A stretch of DNA of 8,486 nucleotides from Candidatus Bipolaricaulota bacterium (GCA_026414955.1 JAOAIA010000059.1:1-8486); one strand, 5' to 3'. Positions 1-6,304 are shown, counted from the first letter of the stretch. Made by a program: numbers and translations. The notes: generated by a model not told the origin, from the letters alone.

Positions 1-771
1 GGTCAGTATGAAGTCATGCTCCGAGTCACCGACGACCGCGGGGAAGTCAGTACTGCCTATAGTCTCTTCATCACCGTGCAAGGAGAGCCGGGGATAGAGG
101 GCGTAACGGCGCTTCCTGGGCACAACATCTCTGGAATGACGTGGGATGGCTCTCGGCTCTGGCTCGTGGACTCCACAAATAGAGTGCTCTACTCCCAGCT
201 GGCAGGGTCGGGCGCGACGTGGTCGCAGCACGCTCTGCCCAAAGAGATCCAATGGCCTGGGGGGATCGAGTGGGACGGGCAGAGCTTCTGGCTCGCCGAC
301 AGCGCGACTATGACGATCTATAGGCTGTCACCCTCGACGGGAGAGGGGAAGGGGTGGGGGTATCCCGGAACCATCCCTGGTGACCTGGCCTGGGACGGAA
401 GACTGCTCTGGGTGATAGATGAGATAGATGCAACGCTCTACGCGCTCGATCCAACCGATGGCCGCACGGTGCGCGAGATCAAGCTCGATGCGGAGATCTT
501 CCCCAGGCCCGTGGGATTGGCTTGGGACGGGATCGCGCTCTGGGTCGCGGATCTGCACTACGGCATTCGACGGATTGACCCAGAGGACGGGCGCGTGTTA
601 GGGACGATGGCCGCACCCGGACAGTACCCCATCGCTTTAGCCTGGGATTCGGGCAGCCAGGGCTATGGGCGCTTGCTCGTCGCTGATCATGACACGAAGA
701 AGCTCTATCAGCTCCGGCTGAAAGCCTGGGGCAAGGAGAAGCCCGGTCGCGGCCAGGTCGTCAACCCCTGA
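1..771 (+). CDS. Secreted/surface protein, PKD-domain tail plus beta-propeller repeats (5' end missing)
   Basis: The frame is open from the first base, so the gene starts upstream; the ATG at 16 is internal. Fragment residues 1-26 (GQYEVMLRVTDDRG...) match the last strands of a PKD domain, an Ig-like fold common in extracellular proteins. Five repeats follow, of the form x-W-D-G-x-x-L-W-x-x-D, with the W of each WDG/WDS at about residues 48, 91, 131, 175 and 215. The 40-44 residue spacing fits blades of a beta-propeller of the NHL/SMP-30 type. Each blade continues as 'LYxLDPxDGR', a common strand-and-turn pattern. The last repeat has an insertion (WDSGSQGYGRLLVAD). The C-terminus is short and basic, with no anchor or sorting motif. 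The likely role is extracellular binding or adhesion; no catalytic site was recognised. The stop is 9 bases before dprA, so the two may be co-transcribed. Confidence 0.85.
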   Translation, partial: GQYEVMLRVTDDRGEVSTAYSLFITVQGEPGIEGVTALPGHNISGMTWDGSRLWLVDSTNRVLYSQLAGSGATWSQHALPKEIQWPGGIEWDGQSFWLADSATMTIYRLSPSTGEGKGWGYPGTIPGDLAWDGRLLWVIDEIDATLYALDPTDGRTVREIKLDAEIFPRPVGLAWDGIALWVADLHYGIRRIDPEDGRVLGTMAAPGQYPIALAWDSGSQGYGRLLVADHDTKKLYQLRLKAWGKEKPGRGQVVNP

Positions 772-780
772 TGAACCGAT

Positions 781-1887
781 ATGAACGATCTCGAAGCCAA
801 ACGCTACTGGATCGCGCTCACGCTCATCCCCAACGTAAGCCCCAGAAAGTTTCACATTCTGCTTGAGAATTTTTCCAGCACTCAAGAGATCTGGGAAGCG
901 CCCTTGGCAAAGCTGAAAGAGATCCCCGGCTTCGCGGAGTCGGCCCAGACTTTTTGTGCGCATCGCCAGAGGGTGAATATAGACAGAACATTGGAACAGA
1001 TCGCGCAGCTCGGCTTGACCGTCATGACATTGGCTGACGCGCAGTATCCGGAGCCGTTGCGGGCGATCCCCGATCCCCCGCCGGTGCTCTATCTCCGTGG
1101 GGAGTACGTTGAGAAAGACAAATTAGCGATCGCGATGGTGGGCACGCGCCGGGCAACTGCGTACGGGAAGCGCGTGGCCCAGCAGTTCGCGGGAGAGCTT
1201 GGGCGCTTGGGGTTCACGATTGTGAGTGGACTGGCCGAGGGCATTGACACGGCCGCGCATCGCGGCGCGCTCAAAGTCAACGCTCGCACGATTGCTGTGA
1301 TTGGCAGCGGCTTTGCTCGACTCTATCCCCAGAGCAATCAAAAGCTTTTGGAAGAGATCGTCTCCTGCGGCTGCGCCATGACGGAGTTCGCCCCTGATGT
1401 CGCTCCTGAGCAATGGACCTTTCCCCAGCGCAATCGGATCATCAGCGGGCTGAGCCGCGGCGTGCTCGTCGTGGAAGCACCTGAAGAGAGCGGCGCGCTC
1501 ATCACGGCGCGCTGGGCACTAGAGCACAATAGAGAGGTCTTCGCCGTGCCGGGGTCTATTCTGGGGGAGTCGCATCGCGGCTGCCACAAGCTCATCAAAG
1601 AAGGGGCCAAGCTCGTCGAGAGCGTCACGGACATTTTGGAAGAGTTCAAAGATTTACGGGCGCTCTTTACGGTTCGCCGAGAGAGACCAGCCCCGGCGCA
1701 GAAGCCCACGCTCTCCCCCTTGGAAGAGAAAATCTTCTCGGTGCTGGAGTTCGAGCCGATGCACTTTGACGAGATTGTCTCTAAAACGGGGCTTTCGGTA
1801 GGCGAGGTCTCCGAGGGCCTGCTCACGCTTGCATTGCAGGGGATAATCCAAGAGCTTGAGGGCAAGCACTATGTGAAGTTGCCCTGA
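781..1887 (+). CDS. dprA: DNA-processing protein DprA (Smf family)
   Basis: DprA binds incoming single-stranded DNA and loads RecA during natural transformation; it is also widespread in bacteria not known to be competent. The 368-residue length is typical. Residues 8-50 form a helix-hairpin-helix-like N-terminal region (LTLIPNVSPRKF...LKEIPGF). The Rossmann-like core runs from about 113 to 290 with the family hallmarks: MVGTRRATAYG (119-129), IVSGLAEGIDTAAHRGAL (147-164), AVIGSGFARLYPQSN (172-186), FPQRNRIISGLS (214-225), VVEAPEESGALITA (230-243) and VPGS (256-259). A C-terminal winged helix (about 311-368) starts at LSPLEEKIFSVL and contains FDEIVSKTGLSVGEVSEGLLTL. No Shine-Dalgarno precedes the ATG and the gap to the previous gene is 9 bases, so translation may be coupled to it. 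The gene faces purK convergently. Identification is firm; a role in competence here is inference. Confidence 0.96.
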   Translation: MNDLEAKRYWIALTLIPNVSPRKFHILLENFSSTQEIWEAPLAKLKEIPGFAESAQTFCAHRQRVNIDRTLEQIAQLGLTVMTLADAQYPEPLRAIPDPPPVLYLRGEYVEKDKLAIAMVGTRRATAYGKRVAQQFAGELGRLGFTIVSGLAEGIDTAAHRGALKVNARTIAVIGSGFARLYPQSNQKLLEEIVSCGCAMTEFAPDVAPEQWTFPQRNRIISGLSRGVLVVEAPEESGALITARWALEHNREVFAVPGSILGESHRGCHKLIKEGAKLVESVTDILEEFKDLRALFTVRRERPAPAQKPTLSPLEEKIFSVLEFEPMHFDEIVSKTGLSVGEVSEGLLTLALQGIIQELEGKHYVKLP

Positions 1888-1892
1888 GCACA

Positions 1893-1916
1893 CCCTCTCC
1901 CCTGCAAGGGAGAGGG
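1893..1916. terminator. GC-rich hairpin between convergent dprA and purK
   Basis: A perfect 9-bp inverted repeat (CCCTCTCCC, 6-base loop CTGCAA, GGGAGAGGG) begins 5 bases after the dprA stop and ends 10 bases before the purK stop. Its position between converging genes suggests a two-way transcription end. There is no T-run on either strand, so it is not a classical intrinsic terminator. It could equally be one copy of a dispersed genomic repeat. Confidence 0.5.
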
Positions 1917-1926
1917 GGAGTCCGCG

Positions 1927-3015
1927 CTATGGAAGCAGCTTTTGGAGTGCTGTGAGCTGAGGGACAAGAAGCTCCTCGGAGTGCTCGCAGAGCGTCACGT
2001 GCCCCAGCTTGCGCCCAGGCCGTGGGCTTTTGCCGTAGAGATGCACATGCGCGCCGGGGATCTGCAAAAGCGCTTCGATCTTGGGGATCTCCCCAATGAT
2101 GTTGAGCATGGCGCACTGACCACGTGCTTCTGTGGGGCCTAGGGGCCAGCCCACAATAGCTCTTAGATGATTCTCAAACTGGCTCGTGACCGCGCCTTCG
2201 ATCGTCCAGTGTCCCGAATTGTGCACCCTGGGAGCCATCTCGTTGGCCAGAAGCTCCCCGTGACGCTCGAAGAGTTCGAGGGCGAGCACCCCGATATAAT
2301 CGAGGGCTTCTAGGATCGCGCGGGCGTAGCGTTCCGCGCGCTCTTGAAGTGCTGAGGGCGTGCGGGGTGCCGGCGCCAGCGAGCGCCGCAAGATCCCCTC
2401 GCGATGATAGTTCTCTACGAGTGGGTAGCAACGAATCTCGCCGGTGCGCGCGCGCACCGCTAAGACCGAAAGCTCGCGCTCAAATGCTATAAACTCTTCG
2501 AGGATGAGCGGGACGCCGCCCAACACGACCCAGGCGCGCTCGAGATCATCTCGCTCACGAATGAGATACTGCCCCTTGCCGTCGTAGCCGAAGCGCCGCG
2601 TCTTGAGCACCGCGGGCAGCCCGATCCATTCCACGGCGCTGCGCAAGCCTTCGAGAGTATCAACGCTTCGGAAGCGCGGCGTCGGAATACCCAGCTCCTG
2701 AAAGAATGTCTTCTCACTGAGACGGTCTTGGGAGACCTCGAGCGCGCGCGGGGAAGGGTAGACCGGCCGGCGCTCTGCTAAAGCATTCGCGCTCGCGACG
2801 GGAACGTTCTCGAACTCATACGTGATGACGTCAACAGTTTGGGCGAGCTGCTCCAGCGCGCTTCTGTCGTGATAGTCGGCGCAGATGTGCGTGGCGACTG
2901 CGCGGGCCGGAGCTTCTGGGGAGGGATCGAGCACCCAGCAGCGCACACCTAGGGGCAGCCCTGCGAGAGCCAGCATCCGTCCGAGCTGTCCTCCTCCAAG
3001 AATCCCAACTTTCAT
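1927..3015 (-). CDS. purK: N5-carboxyaminoimidazole ribonucleotide synthase PurK
   Basis: PurK is a cytoplasmic ATP-grasp enzyme of de novo purine synthesis. It uses ATP and bicarbonate to turn 5-aminoimidazole ribonucleotide into N5-CAIR, which PurE rearranges to CAIR. The 362 residues match the family length. The N-terminal nucleotide-fold motif is MKVGILGGGQLGRMLALAG (1-19). YEFENVP (66-72) is a family signature. The ATP-grasp region has LKTRRFGYDGKGQ (137-149) and ILEEFIAFERELSV (171-184). The metal- and phosphate-binding segment is NEMAPRVHNSGHWTIEG (258-274). The C-terminal domain has LYGKSPRPGRKLGHV (326-340). The start codon overlaps the purE stop by 4 bases (ATGA), so translation is probably coupled. 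All expected motifs are intact. Confidence 0.97.
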   Translation of the reverse strand: MKVGILGGGQLGRMLALAGLPLGVRCWVLDPSPEAPARAVATHICADYHDRSALEQLAQTVDVITYEFENVPVASANALAERRPVYPSPRALEVSQDRLSEKTFFQELGIPTPRFRSVDTLEGLRSAVEWIGLPAVLKTRRFGYDGKGQYLIRERDDLERAWVVLGGVPLILEEFIAFERELSVLAVRARTGEIRCYPLVENYHREGILRRSLAPAPRTPSALQERAERYARAILEALDYIGVLALELFERHGELLANEMAPRVHNSGHWTIEGAVTSQFENHLRAIVGWPLGPTEARGQCAMLNIIGEIPKIEALLQIPGAHVHLYGKSPRPGRKLGHVTLCEHSEELLVPQLTALQKLLP

Positions 3016-3500
3016 GGCTTGCGCGGATCGGGATGATCCAGCACCTCTTTCGTCTGCGCCTCGCGGTATCTTCTCAAAGCTTCGCGATACTCTGGGTATT
3101 TGTTGGCCAAGATCGAGGTCGCTAAGAGCGCCGCGTTGATCGCTCCAGCTTTCCCGATAGCCAACGTCCCCACGGGAATTCCTGCCGGCATCTGCACGAT
3201 AGATAAGAGCGAATCCAGCCCCTGAAGCTGCGACGGCACGGGCACGCCCAGCACGGGCAGGAGCGTCTTCGACGCGGTCATCCCCGGCAGATGGGCTGCC
3301 CCTCCCGCCCCAGCGATGATCACTTCGATTCCGCGCCCCTCTGCTGTAGACGCGTACTCAAAGAGCCAGTCTGGCGTCCGGTGTGCTGAGACGACGCGCA
3401 CCTCGTAGGGGACGCCAAGCTTTTCCAAAATCTCTGCTGCGTATTGGAGCGTCTCCCAGTCGGACTTCGATCCCATGATCACGCCCACCAACGGCTGCAT
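3012..3500 (-). CDS. purE: N5-carboxyaminoimidazole ribonucleotide mutase PurE (class I)
   Basis: PurE converts N5-CAIR, made by PurK, to CAIR in purine synthesis. The 162-residue length fits a class I mutase. Visible motifs are VGVIMGSKSDW (5-15), SAHRTPD (38-44, with the conserved histidine), AGAGGAAHLPGM (63-74), LGVPV (84-88), SIVQMPAGIPV (100-110) and the KAGAINAALLA stretch (117-127). Class I is supported by purK directly downstream, since class II enzymes (AIR carboxylases) work without PurK. The ATG at 3500 has a strong AAGGAGG ribosome binding site six bases upstream. The reductase gene lies divergently upstream, with only 30 bases between the two start codons. The tail (PDPRKP) is short and has no extra domain. 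Confidence 0.97.
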   Translation of the reverse strand: MQPLVGVIMGSKSDWETLQYAAEILEKLGVPYEVRVVSAHRTPDWLFEYASTAEGRGIEVIIAGAGGAAHLPGMTASKTLLPVLGVPVPSQLQGLDSLLSIVQMPAGIPVGTLAIGKAGAINAALLATSILANKYPEYREALRRYREAQTKEVLDHPDPRKP

Positions 3501-3506
3501 CGGCTG

Positions 3507-3513
3507 CCTCCTT
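3507..3513 (-). promoter_or_regulatory. Ribosome binding site of purE
   Basis: AAGGAGG on the minus strand lies six bases before the purE ATG. It fixes that start and shows that this genome uses strong Shine-Dalgarno sites, which contrasts with the bare start of the divergent reductase gene. Confidence 0.85.
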
Positions 3514-3517
3514 GCGC

Positions 3518-3523
3518 TACAAT
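3518..3523 (+). promoter_or_regulatory. -10 box (TACAAT) for a leaderless reductase transcript
   Basis: TACAAT ends exactly 7 bases before the ATG at 3531, which puts the predicted transcription start at the start codon. No purine-rich Shine-Dalgarno lies between 3505 and 3530. No convincing -35 box was found; the best 17-base spacing gives CTGCAT at 3495-3500. The site lies inside the purE 5' leader on the other strand. Confidence 0.5.
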
Positions 3524-3530
3524 CTTGAGC

Positions 3531-4070
3531 ATGACGATTCTAGGGCTATCGGGAAGTTTGCGCAAGGGGTCGTATAACACCGCAGCACTGCGCGCTGCAC
3601 AAGAACTGCTCCCCCAGGGCGTGACGCTGGAGATCTTCGATCTGGCTCCCATCCCCTTGTACAACGAGGACATCGAGCCATTTCCCCCCGAAGTAAGGAC
3701 TTTGCGCGAGCGCATTGCCCAAAGCGATGCCCTGCTGATTGCAACCCCCGAATACAACCATTCGATCTCCGGGGTGCTTAAGAACGCGTTGGACTGGGCC
3801 TCGTGTGCGCCTAACCCGCCGTGCGAGCACAAGCCCGTGGCGATCTTCGGTGCGAGCACGGGGCGCTTTGGCACGCTGCGCGCTCAGCTTCATCTGCGCG
3901 AGATCTGTGCCGCTTTGGATATGCTCGTGCTGCCCAAGCCCGAACTCTTTATCGCTCAGGCGCGCGAGAAGTTCGATGCCCAGGGCCGTCTTGTAGACCC
4001 CCAGACGCGTGAGCGCTTACGGGCACTGCTGGAGGCGCTTGTAACGTGGACCCAACGCTTCAAGTCTTGA
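3531..4070 (+). CDS. NAD(P)H-dependent FMN reductase (flavodoxin-like, ChrR/SsuE/azoreductase type)
   Basis: A predicted cytoplasmic flavoprotein of 179 residues, the usual family length. It likely uses NAD(P)H to reduce bound FMN or two-electron acceptors such as quinones, azo compounds or metals; the physiological substrate cannot be told. The flavin phosphate loop is GSLRKGSYN (8-16). LYNEDIE (43-49) follows the second strand. The family signature is ATPEYNHSISGVLKNALDW (71-89), followed by KPVAIFGASTGRFGTLRAQ (101-119) and a C-terminal helix. The start at 3531 is preferred over the in-frame ATG at 3444: the family begins right at 'MTILGLSGSLR', the 29 extra residues match nothing, and they would lie antisense to purE and its ribosome binding site. 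There is no Shine-Dalgarno, and TACAAT lies 7 bases upstream, so the mRNA is probably leaderless. The 3' end overlaps the convergent thioesterase gene by 11 bases. Confidence 0.92.
   Translation: MTILGLSGSLRKGSYNTAALRAAQELLPQGVTLEIFDLAPIPLYNEDIEPFPPEVRTLRERIAQSDALLIATPEYNHSISGVLKNALDWASCAPNPPCEHKPVAIFGASTGRFGTLRAQLHLREICAALDMLVLPKPELFIAQAREKFDAQGRLVDPQTRERLRALLEALVTWTQRFKS
3537..3565 (-). promoter_or_regulatory. Candidate purEK promoter
   Basis: The minus strand reads TTGCGC (3565-3560), a 17-base spacer, then TAGAAT (3542-3537). The -10 differs from TATAAT at one base and the -35 keeps the key TTG. The predicted start near 3530 gives a leader of about 30 bases that includes the AAGGAGG site. 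The promoter lies within the first codons of the divergent reductase gene. Confidence 0.45.
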
Positions 4071-4530
4071 GCAGATGCTCCGGCATCTGCACCGCGACGA
4101 CCTCCCCACGCGCGCAGATTGCACCGTTGGCAATCAGCCGTGATTCCACGATCACTTTGCGCCCACTGATCTCTTTCACGGTCGCGCGCACTTCCAACGG
4201 CACGCCCAAGGGGGTAGGGCGCAGATAGTCAACCTTCAACGACGCTGTCACGAATCGCAACGGCGGCTCTGTCCCCATCTCGCGCCCTTGGGCACGATAC
4301 GCCGCTGCGGATGCCGTCCCCGTGCTATGACAGTCAATCAAAGATGCGATCAGACCCCCGTAGACATAGCCGGGGATCGCTGTGTGATAGGGCTTTGGCG
4401 TGAACGTGCAGACAGTCTCGTTGCCGTCCCAGTAACTCTTGATGTGCAAGCCGCGCTCGTTGAGCCGGCCACAGCCATAACAGTAACTGAGATTGTCGGG
4501 ATAGTAGTCTTGAAATGCTTTTGTCTCCAT
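4060..4530 (-). CDS. Hotdog-fold thioesterase, PaaI/THEM4-like
   Basis: A single-domain hotdog protein of 156 residues, probably hydrolysing an acyl-CoA thioester in the cytoplasm; the substrate is unknown. A Cys-rich start, CYGCGRLNERGLHI (17-30), is typical of the THEM4-like branch of PaaI-family thioesterases. The central helix region is GYVYGGLIASLIDCHSTGTA (54-73): the common HGG motif is YGG here, and the acidic residue expected in the helix is D66. The following strands (LRFVTASLKVDYLRPTPLGVPLEVRATV, 91-118, then GRKVIVESRLIANGAICARGEVVAV) are classic for the fold. The start is 4 bases after the DUF6174 gene stop, so it is the last gene of a minus-strand operon. Its 3' end is antisense to the reductase 3' end. 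Fold assignment is firm; the exact reaction is not. Confidence 0.85.
   Translation of the reverse strand: METKAFQDYYPDNLSYCYGCGRLNERGLHIKSYWDGNETVCTFTPKPYHTAIPGYVYGGLIASLIDCHSTGTASAAAYRAQGREMGTEPPLRFVTASLKVDYLRPTPLGVPLEVRATVKEISGRKVIVESRLIANGAICARGEVVAVQMPEHLLKT
4071..4090 (+). terminator. Perfect 8-bp hairpin with TCCG loop right after the reductase stop
   Basis: GCAGATGC, loop TCCG, GCATCTGC starts at the base after the reductase TGA. As RNA the loop is UCCG, a UNCG-type tetraloop, a class of unusually stable loops, although this one is closed by C-G in the C(UCCG)G arrangement. There is no T-run behind it, so it may be a 3'-end stabiliser or a factor-dependent end rather than a classical terminator. 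On the other strand the same bases encode thioesterase codons near MPEHLL. Confidence 0.5.
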
Positions 4531-4534
4531 ACGT

Positions 4535-5002
4535 TCACTCTTTCTCTTTGCCCAAGACCGTGAAATCGGTCACCCTGTACTCGACCTCGTCGTCTATAGC
4601 GTCCTTGAGGTGGTCAATGCTGATGCGCCTGGGGTACCCAAACGTCGGGTCATACGTGACATCCACCTGGGCCGCCTTACCTATGATAGCTGCTTCAATA
4701 AGCTCAAACAGCTCCTCGATTGTATCCAGACGCTTGAAATGCTCAAGGTCCACTGCGGCTCCGCTCTCCACAGCGGTTATAGAAACCGTCAGGCCGTTAC
4801 GAACCTCGATGACCACGGGCTGTCGTATCTCCGGCACACAGAAGCAGAGTATCTGCAGCGTGTAGCGATAGTGCGTGATGTGACGGGCTTCCCACCGCTT
4901 TTGGTGTTGAGCGAGCCTGTCCATCTCCTGCTGGTTCGGCAGGGTGCACGAGGCCAGAACCAGCAGGGGCCACAGAAGAGAGAGTATTTTTCTCATGGGC
5001 AT
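4535..5002 (-). CDS. DUF6174-domain lipoprotein
   Basis: A small predicted lipoprotein of 155 residues from the start chosen here. MPMRKILSLLWPLLVLASC is a lipoprotein signal peptide with lipobox LASC and the lipidated cysteine at residue 19. The mature part resembles DUF6174: HYRYTLQILCFCVPE (45-59) with a CxC pair, PVVIEVRNG (62-70), a helix TIEELFELIEAAI, VTYDPTFGYPRRISID (115-130) and DDEVEYRVTDF (137-147). The function of the domain is unknown. The frame stays open to an ATG at 5074, but that would add 24 charged residues before the signal and overlap the previous gene. The ATGs at 5002 and 4996 both fit; 5002 lies 2 bases after the preceding stop, which suggests coupled translation. No Shine-Dalgarno was seen. 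It is the middle gene of three. Confidence 0.85.
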   Translation of the reverse strand: MPMRKILSLLWPLLVLASCTLPNQQEMDRLAQHQKRWEARHITHYRYTLQILCFCVPEIRQPVVIEVRNGLTVSITAVESGAAVDLEHFKRLDTIEELFELIEAAIIGKAAQVDVTYDPTFGYPRRISIDHLKDAIDDEVEYRVTDFTVLGKEKE

Positions 5003-5004
5003 CG

Positions 5005-5940
5005 CTAATTGGTGCTGAGCGTCCCGACGATTGTGGGGACGCCGTTGACGAGTTTGGGGGTCGCTGCCAGGCACGCCGATTTCTGTCCCGCCGTCACAAA
5101 GAGCACGAACGGCAGCTCTATGGTCACGGGGATCTGCTGACTTCCCGGCCCGATGATGATCCCGATGCGCCGATAAAAAGCCGTCGTGTACGAGAACTGC
5201 AACGCTTGGGCGAACGACTGCACGGTCAAAAACGTCGGTGGCGCGACGCCGATCTCGAAGAGCTTTGCAGTGTCGGAGATCGTGGCGATGACTGCAGGCT
5301 CATTCATGGGCGCGTTGATCTCGCTCTTGTTGGGCAAATCTTGTGGGCAAGTCGGCGCGGGGACTTGCGGGATTTGGGGAGTCGGCGGAGCCGGGGGCGC
5401 CGGCGTCGGCACGGTGATCAGCGCAAAGAGAATCTGAAAGATCCCCACAGGCCCCAGCGCGATGGGGAAGATTGGGAAGAGCGGGGTCGTGCCGCTCGCC
5501 GGGAGCATGACAAACGCTGCAATCGTGCCCGTCGGGATGTCTAAGAGCGCCGCGACGAACGGGTTGGCGATGACGACGATCCCGTACTTGCCCGAAAAAT
5601 CTCGTCCGGCGAGCTTTGCGCCCTGGGGGATGTCAATCGTGCCGTAAACAATATACGGGACTTGGCCGACAACGAGGGCTACGAGTGCAAACGCTTCGGT
5701 GAAGAGCGTTCCCGTGATGCCGGTGAGGCTACGCACTTGGCCGAAGGGCTGACGCTTCTGGAACTCTTCGGCCCACGCAGAACCCGTGATCTTGGTCTTC
5801 TCTTGGAAGGCGCTTTGGAGTTCGGAGAATTTGGCATCGTCGGGGAAGACGACTTGGGCTGGGGCTTGTTGGGCGAGGAGCGTCAGCGGGCCGAACACAA
5901 CCACTATCAAGAGACTGAGAATCGCGATGCGCGCGCGCAT
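5005..5940 (-). CDS. Secreted protein of unknown function with proline-rich linker
   Basis: This 311-residue protein matches no family I recognise. A Sec signal peptide covers about residues 1-24 (MRARIAILSLLIVVVFGPLTLLAQ). The first domain (about 30-177) is hydrophobic and strand-like, with stretches such as LFTEAFALVALVVGQVPYIVYGTIDIPQG (79-107), YGIVVIANPFVAALLDIPTGTIAAFVMLP (119-147) and LGPVGIFQILFALITVP (162-178). A Pro-rich linker (178-203, PTPAPPAPPTPQIPQVPAP) joins it to a second domain (about 204-311) ending in IVGTLSTN. There are only two cysteines, C198 and C290, which could form a disulfide. The hydrophobic stretches might be membrane segments, but they contain many Pro and Gly residues and no clear topology. 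The start has AAAGGAG eight bases upstream and a TACAAT box further up. It is the first gene of the operon with the lipoprotein and thioesterase. Confidence 0.75.
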   Translation of the reverse strand: MRARIAILSLLIVVVFGPLTLLAQQAPAQVVFPDDAKFSELQSAFQEKTKITGSAWAEEFQKRQPFGQVRSLTGITGTLFTEAFALVALVVGQVPYIVYGTIDIPQGAKLAGRDFSGKYGIVVIANPFVAALLDIPTGTIAAFVMLPASGTTPLFPIFPIALGPVGIFQILFALITVPTPAPPAPPTPQIPQVPAPTCPQDLPNKSEINAPMNEPAVIATISDTAKLFEIGVAPPTFLTVQSFAQALQFSYTTAFYRRIGIIIGPGSQQIPVTIELPFVLFVTAGQKSACLAATPKLVNGVPTIVGTLSTN

Positions 5941-5948
5941 GGTTTCAA

Positions 5949-5993
5949 CTCCTTTCGTTCGCTATTGTACTCCACAAGGGGAAGGAAGGCTAA
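5949..5993 (-). promoter_or_regulatory. Promoter and ribosome binding site of the secreted-protein operon
   Basis: On the minus strand TACAAT (5969-5964) is followed by AAAGGAG (5955-5949), 8 bases before the ATG at 5940. A weak -35 (TTAGCC, 5993-5988) sits 18 bases before the -10. The predicted start near 5957 gives a leader of about 16 bases. The promoter lies at the very end of the antitoxin gene, so read-through from the toxin-antitoxin operon is also possible. Confidence 0.5.
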
Positions 5994-6304
5994 TTCGCCT
6001 GCGCTTCTTGGCGCAAGCGCTCAATAATCCACAAACGCGCCAAGGTTGAGGCATCGAGGGTCTTGCGCCGTGCGAGCTTGATAAGCATCTCTTTGGCGCT
6101 GCGGGGAAGCCGGATGTTGAGCTGGGCATCGTTAGGCTCTTGAAGATACCGCTGTAACAGCTCATCCAAGTCGGAGAGGTCTTCCTCCCTGGCAACCAGC
6201 CCGGCACGCTCTAAGTCCTCCGGGTCGTGCTCGTCGAAGAAACGCGCGATCTCCTCATCGGAAGCATCAGGGCGCAATGGCGCAATCGGCTTCTTCGTGC
6301 TCAT
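5990..6304 (-). CDS. CopG-family antitoxin (ribbon-helix-helix), partner of the BrnT-like toxin
   Basis: A 104-residue antitoxin of a type II toxin-antitoxin pair. The N-terminal part has ASDEEIARFFDEHDPEDL (14-31), closely resembling the acidic 'EEE-FWD-HD' motif of the CopG_antitoxin family, likely the toxin-neutralising region. The C-terminus (about 59-100) is a ribbon-helix-helix DNA-binding domain: strand AQLNIRLP (60-67), helix RSAKEMLIKLARRK, turn, then helix ASTLARLWIIERLRQEA, ending in the family's W-x-x-E-R pattern. As a dimer it should bind the operon promoter and repress it, more strongly in complex with toxin. The start overlaps the toxin stop by 4 bases (ATGA). Toxin-first order matches brnTA-type operons. 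The ribbon-helix-helix assignment is firm; neutralisation of the neighbour is inferred from family and order. Confidence 0.85.
   Translation of the reverse strand: MSTKKPIAPLRPDASDEEIARFFDEHDPEDLERAGLVAREEDLSDLDELLQRYLQEPNDAQLNIRLPRSAKEMLIKLARRKTLDASTLARLWIIERLRQEAQAN

Noticed and set aside
1338..1865. 175-codon minus-strand reading frame inside dprA
   Set aside because: The peptide is Ser/Pro-rich and low in complexity, antisense to intact dprA, and matches no family.
3444..3530. N-terminal extension of the FMN reductase from the ATG at 3444
   Set aside because: The 29 residues resemble no flavin reductase, lie antisense to purE and its ribosome binding site, and the family starts at the ATG at 3531.
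4515..5008. Plus-strand reading frames over the DUF6174 lipoprotein gene (4515-4865 and 4610-5008)
   Set aside because: They overlap a gene with a clear lipobox and domain match on the minus strand and have no recognisable features of their own.
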